A DNA stretch of 64,000 nucleotides, taken from contig PPXM03000001.1 of NCBI GenBank assembly GCA_003707065.3, positions 744,001 to 808,000 on the forward strand, read 5' to 3'. Made by a program: the position numbers and the translations under genes. This document shows positions 10,919 through 19,700 of the stretch, one piece after another. Under the pieces are notes generated by a model. It was not told where the DNA came from. It did no database searches and saw nothing but the letters and a program-made list of their open reading frames with translations. The stretch comes from Trigonopsis variabilis. Taxonomy: Eukaryota; Ascomycota; Trigonopsidomycetes; Trigonopsidales; Trigonopsidaceae. Within the stretch, counting starts at the first letter, position 1. The number at the start of each line of letters is the position of its first letter.

Positions 10919-11657
10919 CAGGAATTCGTGACAGACTGGCAAAATTCTGATGCTTGCGGATGAAGTCCCAACGGTAACGCATGACACAATTTACTGAGTG
11001 CAGGAAAGGACAATAGTAATTTCTGTTCCAGCAAAGATTAATTAGTCCGTATTGAATCTTTTCCTTTTTGACTACCTTTCAGACTCCATTTCGAGCGTCT
11101 GCTCCCTTGAAATGTAGCATGTTATGCATTTTGCGATTTTTCTGCAGCAACCTAGACACGCCGTGTGTCTGCGCCTTTTTCGAATCGCCCGGGATCCTGA
11201 TCATGGCTATGATTGAAATTGACCCTACTACATACACGCGTTACTGAAGGCACGGGAACTTTGCCCCTTCGGTTAGTAATGATAGGATTTGTTTTACGTG
11301 AGCCCGAAAGTATTATCAGTTTACTATACCTACAGGAAGCCTAATCATTAATCAATTTGCAGTGCAGATCCGTAAATGTAGATCATGTCTTTTCTTCATG
11401 AGATATAAGTAGCAGGCAATGCTCGTAGTACTATTCTCCTTACATAGATCAGACACACTTTTGACATAATCCTTCTTTTCTCTACCTGCAGGGTTTCATC
11501 TCATTTCAGCACGTTGTAGAGCACACTTAAGGCTGACTTATCCGTTCTTATCGCAGTTATGTTGTAACGTTGACAGCCGACCGGATCGTTTTGCCTAAAG
11601 CGGAAGGACTTCTTGCGGTCCATTGATATAGGCGAGATTTCAAGTCTTCGTCATCAA
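10919..11657. other. Divergent promoter region between SOF1 and the Zn2Cys6 regulator
   Basis: No gene seen in about 740 bp. There is a T10 run next to the SOF1 intron and pyrimidine-rich stretches before 11500. The open frame of the next gene extends upstream without an ATG, so a leader exon may lie here. Confidence 0.4.
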
Positions 11658-13970
11658 ATGGCGCAAGTCGCCGGTTCAGAGCCATGTTTAAATCGTCGTC
11701 GCCAATCTAAGAGCCGAAATGGCTGCATAACGTGTAAGGCGAAGCGACTAAAATGCGACGAAAGCAAACCTGCGTGCGAACAATGCCGTCGAAGAAAGGT
11801 CAAGTGTGGGGGATACCAAAAGAATCTAAAATGGAGACTGTTTGATGGAGCTTCTCAAGTACCTCTTCAAGGTCCAGAACTCCATTCATCGAAGATATCA
11901 AACTCGGTAGATCCTGGGGTCTGCAACTTTGTGTTGGGTGCTCCGGATCCTGTGGGCTGCGCGTTATTAGATCCAAGTGCGATTGCCGCCGATGCTGACT
12001 CAATGCTGCCAGGGATTATTGATAAGGAACCATCTCAAATCAATTATACGGCTGGGGTATTATCTTCCTCTGTGCCTAGTACTCATAATATGGGGCACGA
12101 TTTTGTCTCCGATATATTACCTGATTCTCAGCTGCAAAGGTTATCACCGGCAACGGACATGACTATTCCGCGGTCTCCTTCTATTCCATGGGAAACTCTA
12201 CTTAAAGGGCTTACTCCTTCACCGGAAGGGAGCAGAATGGAGTCAGAATCGCAGTTCGAAAAGACTCCTCTATCCGGGAATGCATTATCTTTAGCTTCTC
12301 GATCGTCTTCCTTTTCAGATACTTTGGAGCAATTCCTCGCCGGATCCGATCATGCGGAGGGTACTTGGAAATCCTACATGGAATCTATACTTTCTTCAGC
12401 ATCACCCACTATATTTACCCCTATAGTGAGCCACGAGCAAATCTGCCGAAATTACATTCAGCACACTGCTCTTGTGTTTTCAATCAAGCGCGACAAGAAC
12501 CCCTGGGTTGAGGTCATGTGGCCTTTGGCCTGTGCTCATGAATGTCTCTATCATGGCATTTCTGCCATAACTTGCCTACATAGAGGAATAGAAGACAAAG
12601 AACTTCGACATCAAGGCTATGAGTTTTACAAGTTGAGCTTAGATAGTCTAGCGCACCAGCTTCACTCCGACGCACTCCCAATGGAAGTCAAACTAGCAAC
12701 AGCTATCGTCCTATCTTTTTCCGAGATCTTTATGAGACAGACCACTACTGGATCAGACCGCATTCGAATTGCAAGAGTATTGTTGAAGAATCTCCTTTAC
12801 TCTAAAAAGCGCCCTCAAGACTTGCGGCAGCGGTTATTATTGAAAGAGCCTAAATTGCGATTTCTTTATAATACTTGGCTTTATTTGGATGTTCTATCTC
12901 AAATCTCCAACTTTACAAGCCAAGCGTCGGACGACGATTTTTTTGCCAATATCTTTTGTCCGAATATATCATCATATATTCCAATTTTTAGCAGTAAATT
13001 TGGATTAAGGGATGACTCTGCTGTCAATGAAGAGAAAATGGACGGCGGATTGACTATTCTTGAACGAGACTGCTCCAAAAAACGCAGGGCCGGCCATCCA
13101 GGCTTAGATGGTTCTCCATCTTCTTCTTCGGAAGAATCGCCGAATTCAATATCAAGTCCAGTTGAAAATCTGACCACGATTGAGAAGAAGGCCAATCCTA
13201 TCGGGCGTCCTGATGAAATTGACCCGCTTGTCGGTTGTGCCCAAACGCTGTTCCCTCTCATTGGCAAAGTGGCTATTCTTATCAAAAAGATACGAGCATC
13301 TTCAAGTTCATCCAATCGCTTGAATATAATCTCCTGTGCTATGGAATTGCGGTCGCTTATTGAGGCGTGGACCCCCAGTGCGCCGAGCTTTTACTTAAGG
13401 AGAGATAAGATTTTAGAGGAAAGTGTAAAGACTGCCGATGCTTATAAGCTAGCTACTCTTTTACTGCTACACCAGGCGGTTCCAGAGCTGCCTTCGTTAT
13501 CTTCACGCTCTCTTTCTAAGAGAGTAGTAGCTCAGTTGTCTCAGATTCCATCTGACTCTCCGACTTGTGTCATTCATGTTTTCCCGCTTTTAGTGGCAGG
13601 TTGTGAGGCCGTCGATCCACTTGAACGGCAGATCGTGCAGGACCGATGGAACAAGATAACAAATCTTTGTCAACTGGGCAACATCTATCGAGCGGTTGAA
13701 GTCATGGAAGAAGTCTGGCGCCGGAGAGATGTTTGTCGCAAAGTCAAGCGCCGAATGATGTCCCGCACCGCTGAGATGAGGTATGAAAGTCCATCTCTCC
13801 AGCCTCGACGTCTACGCCGTCTGTCGCTAGGAGATCAGGACTTCTCGAGCGCTAGCAGCATGTTTGAAGAGGAGGAATACGATGATGTAGACATAGACAC
13901 TGGGATCAAGAGCAGTCTCCATTGGATGACCGTGATGATGGAGTGGGGATGGGAAGTATTTCTGGGTTAG
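11658..13970 (+). CDS. Zn2Cys6 fungal transcription factor with fungal-specific domain (Fungal_trans_2 type)
   Basis: DNA-binding regulator of the Gal4 class. The binuclear zinc cluster lies at about residues 20-50, with six cysteines in CITCKAKRLKC and ACEQCRRRKVKC. It is followed by a short basic linker. The middle region (about 240-480) is helical and has the shape of the Fungal_trans_2 domain (AHECLYHGISAITCLHRG). A Ser/Glu-rich loop interrupts it at about 480-510. The basic, then acidic C-terminus ends in EEEEYDDVDIDTG. The open frame begins with a TTG codon at 11613, so I take the first ATG at 11658, giving 770 aa. Target genes and inducer are unknown. The GH76 gene follows on the same strand about 1 kb downstream, but nothing shows that it is a target. 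Confidence 0.85.
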   Translation: MAQVAGSEPCLNRRRQSKSRNGCITCKAKRLKCDESKPACEQCRRRKVKCGGYQKNLKWRLFDGASQVPLQGPELHSSKISNSVDPGVCNFVLGAPDPVGCALLDPSAIAADADSMLPGIIDKEPSQINYTAGVLSSSVPSTHNMGHDFVSDILPDSQLQRLSPATDMTIPRSPSIPWETLLKGLTPSPEGSRMESESQFEKTPLSGNALSLASRSSSFSDTLEQFLAGSDHAEGTWKSYMESILSSASPTIFTPIVSHEQICRNYIQHTALVFSIKRDKNPWVEVMWPLACAHECLYHGISAITCLHRGIEDKELRHQGYEFYKLSLDSLAHQLHSDALPMEVKLATAIVLSFSEIFMRQTTTGSDRIRIARVLLKNLLYSKKRPQDLRQRLLLKEPKLRFLYNTWLYLDVLSQISNFTSQASDDDFFANIFCPNISSYIPIFSSKFGLRDDSAVNEEKMDGGLTILERDCSKKRRAGHPGLDGSPSSSSEESPNSISSPVENLTTIEKKANPIGRPDEIDPLVGCAQTLFPLIGKVAILIKKIRASSSSSNRLNIISCAMELRSLIEAWTPSAPSFYLRRDKILEESVKTADAYKLATLLLLHQAVPELPSLSSRSLSKRVVAQLSQIPSDSPTCVIHVFPLLVAGCEAVDPLERQIVQDRWNKITNLCQLGNIYRAVEVMEEVWRRRDVCRKVKRRMMSRTAEMRYESPSLQPRRLRRLSLGDQDFSSASSMFEEEEYDDVDIDTGIKSSLHWMTVMMEWGWEVFLG

Positions 13971-14975
13971 TTTGGGTTATTTTATGATATTTTGGTTTGA
14001 TTGCAAGTAGCGCTTTAGACCTGGGTTAGTGTGCGTAACGCCCCGGATCAGTATAGGCCAGACGCGATAGCGCGTGGATGGGAGCTCGGTAACGCGGACT
14101 GTAACGCGGACGGTTACGCGTGACTCACATGCCGCGCTATCCAAACTAAGAATTTTTCAGGGACATACAAACATCATCTCAATCTGTTCAAGATAGATCA
14201 ACGAAAGGATCGATGAGTTGAGCTGAAACATCAAACGTTCGATGGACCCGACTGATGTCGTCTTCTATCGTGACAAATATACGATCGGAAAGAAAGGAAG
14301 ATCGGCAGCAAAATTGTCACGGTTGGATCGGCAAAGAGCACAAAGAACATCAAAGTGTCAAAGTAGAAAGGAGGGCACCTTGCAAATAGTAAGGTAGGAT
14401 GGATACTTTTAGCTCTTGGGACAAAAGACAAGGGCCAGATCCCAGGACCAGCCAGCCTGCGCCGCATGACGTTGCAAGACTTGCAGGAACATATGCATGA
14501 TGGCAAAACTAGAACCTTGGCCGGATATAGTAACAGGTGAACGGATTTGCCTTGACCCAGAAACCTGACAAGAGCGTTCTACGGCATTCGGCTCCACCTG
14601 TCCAAGAGGTAACTTTTGTTTGAAACACAAAGAAAACGTCGACTAGATCGAGCTTGTACTAGTGCATGGTTGTCAAGCATCAAACAAAGCGATACCCAGG
14701 TGATAAATTGATAAAAGCGGCTAGAGCCAGGACAGAGGGTCGATTGCCATAAATATCTCGGGAGATCAAGTGCTTGATATAAAGACGGAGACTGGAGGTT
14801 TTTGGTTCTTCTGTTTATTTCTATAGGGCTCGGGCCCGGTGGGATTCCCTATCGCCTTTAGAGTTGGAATAAAGAATATAGAAATAATCGTTCGTTTGAG
14901 CCATACCTATCTTGATATTTGGGTCTTTCAGTGTACTAGATTGTTTCTGTAGTTTTGTTGCGTTATTCTAGAGTC
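13971..14975. other. Intergenic 1 kb between the Zn2Cys6 gene and the GH76 gene
   Basis: No gene supported; three overlapping short minus-strand ORFs look like chance. The proximal 150 bp is CpG-rich, with a cluster of ACGCG motifs (separate entry). A GC-rich near-palindrome (GGGCTCGGGCCCGG) sits at about 14826-14839, within 150 bp of the GH76 start. Confidence 0.4.
14089..14121. promoter_or_regulatory. Cluster of ACGCG motifs (MCB-like)
   Basis: Two direct copies of GTAACGCGGAC (14089-14099 and 14101-14111) are followed by an inverted GTTACGCG (14113-14120), which includes a full ACGCGT at 14116-14121. ACGCGT is the core bound by MBF-type G1/S factors in yeasts. Use as a cell-cycle element here is inference. 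It lies about 860 bp upstream of the GH76 start. Confidence 0.4.
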
Positions 14976-16378
14976 ATGAATACACGGGAGCTTTGGATTA
15001 TTATGGGCCTTTGGTTATGGCTTGTCCGGAACTGCTTAGGGATGGAATTGGACTTGAGCGACACTTCTTCTTTATCATATGTCGCAGGAAATATCGCTCG
15101 TGGGATGATGACATATTATCCGGTCTATTTCAACGTCCCGGGAGCTGTTCCTGGTGTCATGGGTGCAGGCTATTACTGGTAAGTCCTGCCTTTTCTTTGT
15201 ATTTTGTTTAACTGACTCTTTTTAGGTGGGAAGCAGGTGTGAGCTGGGGACTCATGATAGACTATTGGGCCATTACCGGAGACGATCAATATAATTCTTT
15301 GGTATCTGATGCTATTTTATTTCAAGTGGGTCCAGATAACGATTTTATGCCTGATAACCAAACTGTTACTGAAGGAAATGATGACCAGGCATTCTGGGGT
15401 CTGATGGCTATGAATGCTGCAGAACGAGGATTTCCCGATCCTCCAAAGGACAAGCCCCAATGGTTATATTTGGCTCAAGCCGTATTTAATGATTTAGCAG
15501 GAAGATGGGATAATACCTCCTGTAATGGAGGTATTCGTTGGCAGATCTACTCGTTCAACGAAGGATGGGATTATAAAAATACAGTGGCAAATACAGGGCT
15601 GTTTCTTCTGTCTGCCAGACTTTACAGATATACAGGTATCGACTTATATAAGGAATGGGCCGAACAATCTTTCGATTGGTTAGAAGGGGTTGGTCTGGTC
15701 AATCTCACATCTTTTGAGACTTTTGATGGCTGCTTTGTCGAAAGTAATTGCACCGATGTGAATATTCAGCGCTTTTCCTACACTCAGGCCCTCCTGATGG
15801 CGGGAGCTGCTTATATGTGGAATACTACTGAAGACCCCATTTGGCAGAACCGCTCACTGTCCTTAACTGAAGGCTTCAAGTATTTCCTCGATGGCGGAAT
15901 CATCTACGAGCCAATTTGCGAACTTTCACACTCTTGTGATACGGATCAAGAAGTATACAAAGGAATAGATGGAAACTATCTGGGAATCACGGCTCAACTG
16001 GCTCCTTTTACTGCCCCCACTGTTGGGCCTTGGCTCTGGAATAGTTCGCGAAATGCAGCCCTGAGTTGTGACGGAGGAAGTGATGGTGTAACTTGTTCTT
16101 CCACATGGCTTAACACCACCTGGGATGGGACATGGGGTCTTGGTCAGCAGCTCTCGGCGTTGGGTGTCGTGCTCTTTAGTGATTTCACAAACATCAGTGC
16201 CCCATTGACCTTAGAAACAGGGGGCACGTCGAATGGCTCGATCACTGCGGGAATGATGGACTTAGATTCAGCTGTAGTGACCGCCACTGTCACTACTGGT
16301 GATAGGGCTGGAGCTGGTGTCCTTACTGCCGTGTGCTTAATAGCTCTTCTGGCGTGCTCTTACTGGATGATTATATAG
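14976..16378 (+). CDS. GH76 Dfg5/Dcw1-type cell-wall enzyme, GPI-anchor type, two exons
   Basis: Family 76 enzymes of the Dfg5/Dcw1 branch act at the plasma membrane and wall, where they are thought to process GPI-linked mannoproteins so that these attach to wall glucan. Exon 1 is 14976-15178 and exon 2 is 15226-16378, with a 47-bp intron (GTAAGT to TTTTAG). The join creates the family segment GAGYYWWEAGVSWG. The 451-aa product has an N-terminal signal peptide (hydrophobic WIIMGLWLWLVRNCLG) and the catalytic Asp pair in GNDDQAFW near residue 120. It also has many N-glycosylation sequons and a final hydrophobic stretch (AGVLTAVCLIALLACSYWMII, about the last 20 residues). Together these fit a GPI anchor signal. 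Confidence 0.92.
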
Positions 16379-16709
16379 TGGCAACTTTGCTTGATATGAT
16401 ATGGACAAAAAGTGATTTCTGATTGGCGTTATGGCAGTTGTGAATTGAGTTGATGACTAGAATGGGTAGATAGGCTTCTGACTTGGCAAAGTCCTCTGAT
16501 TCTTTGAATTGTTCTGTTGGGTCGGTTTCATTGGAATAGATGTGGTTGGATATATGGGTTATGTTTTCTCGTGTCTTGCTAATGCAGGCTCACTCATGAT
16601 ATGGAGGCGTCTGGTTTATAGATGGAACAGGAAGAGTTACCGTGTATCTTGGCATGAAGTTTGAGTATTGAAACATCACTCCGTTCTAACGTACATTTTT
16701 CCCATACTC
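16379..16709. other. Short convergent intergenic spacer
   Basis: About 330 bp between the stop codons of the GH76 gene and SLH1. It is AT-rich; no gene or repeat seen. Confidence 0.5.
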
Positions 16710-19700
16710 TCAGATAGTCTCCTCGTAGGACAGAGCGAGTCCGTCATTTATAACAAAGACTGACAAGGAGTCATATTTATCGAATTCAGAAACCGGGATC
16801 GACATCTTACATGAAAAGGAGGGTGAGTTCCTCGGTGCAAGCCTGCTCAGAGCCACCAGCCTATCAGATGATACGTCAGCCAGGATAGCAAACCAATTCT
16901 CTTTCTGAGTTTTTGGGAACTTGGGCGCGTAGATAACCGGCTTAATATCTTGAAAAACATGATTAAGCATCACATGCACTTCCATATAGGTTCCTTCGAC
17001 AGTAGTAGTCACAATAACATCACTAGCAGGCAGTGAGTAAACTGTCTTTTTAAAAGCTGAGACCTTATTTCTATTCACATGGAGGTCTTTGACTGTTTTC
17101 TCAAGCTCCTTTTCCGGCAATCTGGCCAGTTGGTCCAATGAGATAAGAAAATCTTTTGTTGGTGACAATCCTGGCAATAAAGATACAGGGCTGATATCGG
17201 GCCAGGCAGCCTGTTTGATAGACTGCATTAAACTTATTAGCTCCATGGTAGTCGAGAGGATACCCTTTTCGGCAGCGACATCGATAAGACACTGAAGAAT
17301 GCGGAGACTTTGATCTAGAACAGTTACAGTATCTTGTATGTAATCGCTGATGGGGAGTTCAAGCCTAGACAAGAAAGCTTGGATCAATAAAAAGGCTTTG
17401 ACGTGTGGATCCCACATAATGACGCCCAATTGACTACCGTGGTAAGGGACAGTCTCTGATAGTTTTTCATTCACAATGTGCTCATTGTGCCTAACAGGTA
17501 GTTCATCATATTCGACAGCTTCGCATAGCCACTGTAGACAACTATTAATGGGAGCTTTTGCATGAAGTCGGTTCAGGGCGTTCCGGATGGTCTTATGAGA
17601 AATATAGTAGTAACTGGCAAGCCTTAGGTATGGAGTGGCATAAATATAAGAATCTTCCATTTTGATACAGCTTGACTGAGCGAGGTCATTTATGCACGTG
17701 TCGATCAGATCAATTAGGTACTGTGATATCGTCTCATCTTGGCCATCTTGAAGGCCATAATAAGTAGGATTTCGATGAATTCTTCTGAATAAAAACGTCC
17801 ACATCATGAAGTCAAGAGCATCTTGTCGACATTGTATTGTACCAATAGAGATCTCGGCTCCTAAATGGTCCGTTAAGCATTTATGTAGAGATGATTCTAC
17901 CGGAAAGCCTTGGTGCAGAAAGTTCTTATAAAACATCTTTTTAGAATTCTTGGTCAAGATAACTCCTATACCCGAGGTGTCATATCCAGGACGCCCCGCT
18001 CGGCCCATCATTTGCAGAATATCCGTTAGATCCATCGGCCTGTAGGCTTCAATCTTGGCATCAAAGAATTCAGTACCTTTGACAATCACCAAATGGGCAG
18101 GCAAATTGATTCCCCAAGCCAGAGTACTAGTGGCAATCAAAAGCTGTATCTGGTTGGCGGCAAATAGCTCTTGGCTAATTCTCCGATCACCCTCCACAAG
18201 ACCAGCATGATGTAATCCGATTCCGAATGGCAAAGTCATCTTTAGTGTCTCATCTTTTACCCGACTCAGAATCTGTTCCAACTCCAGCTCATCCATCCTA
18301 TTAAACCGTCTCGGATTCTCTTCTAACCCACACAAATGGATCAGATCAACAGCAGTCAATCTTGTTTGACGTCTAGAAGCAACAAACACCAGGACCGGCT
18401 TCTCAGGACTGTAGGTTTTGATAGCAGCAAACACAGGCCGGTTCATTGTCTTCATCAAGGGGCAAAAAGCTAAATTATCCTGGAATCCGTCCACATACAT
18501 CTCCAACGGTACAGGGCGGACACTAGAAGGAAAATTGAACAATCCGTTTTTCACGCCCAGCCACGCTGCCAGATCACCGGCATTCGCAACAGCAGTCGAC
18601 ATACCGAGTAATCGGACTGGGCGACCAACCTGCGATCCTATATAATTCATTCGGCTGACAATCATTTCCAGGATAGGTCCTCGATCACTTGCAAGCAAGT
18701 GAATTTCATCCATAATGACCAGCGAAATGTCTTGAACAAATCTTCGACTTTTCCAGCTTCTACTTATACCATCAAATTTCTCCGGTGTTGTCACTAGGAT
18801 ATCAGCCCGCCTGATTTCTTCACTTTCTGCAGTTCTGTCCCCTGTTAGTTCCACCAGTCGATGTCCAGTGGGTGCGCAGATCTTTTGGCGCCAATCTTCT
18901 ACTCTCTCGCGAACTAAAGCTTTCATCGGAGCAATGTAACATACTTTACTTTTCGGGTGCTCTCTGAATGCCCTCCACATAGCCAGCTCGGCAGCAATAG
19001 TTTTCCCTGATCCCGTGGGCGATCCCAGAAAGACACTCGTAGGCTCGTAATACAATGTATGAAAGAGCATTGTCTGCATAGGATTAAAAAAATGAAATCT
19101 GGGCTCATAGATTGCCTGCAAGAGGTCATCATGTAATGCTGTGATTGGCAAAGGTTGGAGGTCAAGTAGTTTGGTCTGAATAGGCTTCATTTCAGGGAGA
19201 ATTAAGTGCTGAAATGATATAGCGACAACGGTCTCTGCGCCTAACCATCGATCAGATACAGCGCGGACGTAAACCTGTGTAGGAGGTGGATCTGCTAAGG
19301 GAATGGGAAAATCAAGCTCAAACCCATGTCTAAAGTTCTGACGGTTCATAATCAGCTTCTCCCAATGAAGAATCTCGGAATCATCCGAATCCTCAACCCA
19401 GATCCAGAACATCTCTCCTGTTCCATGAACTTTATCATTCCAGTCAAAATCGGCACTAATTGAAAGTTGAACACGCAATACAGTTTTGGTCAACGGAGCA
19501 ATCTTATAATCAATATTAAGCACCGGAAACATCGCCAATAACCTATTAAGACGTGAGCCCATCCGAACGTTATGAACTAGTTGCCCAAGCTGAATCGTTA
19601 GCTCGGTTTCATTTACCCTTACCTCAGCTTGCTCCATATCTCTCAGATAGTCAACGGAGGCTTCCTTGTTTTCTAAAGCTGAGATGATATTCTTCGGTAG

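Noticed and set aside
11613-11657. Start of the Zn2Cys6 gene at 11613
   Set aside because: That codon is TTG. The first ATG in frame is at 11658, still upstream of the zinc cluster.
14231-14630. Two overlapping minus-strand ORFs as a small gene
   Set aside because: Frames conflict, composition is not protein-like and no splice model improves them.
13971-16378. The Zn2Cys6 regulator and GH76 gene as the start of a biosynthetic cluster
   Set aside because: Neighbours are housekeeping genes; no synthase, transporter or tailoring enzyme is present.
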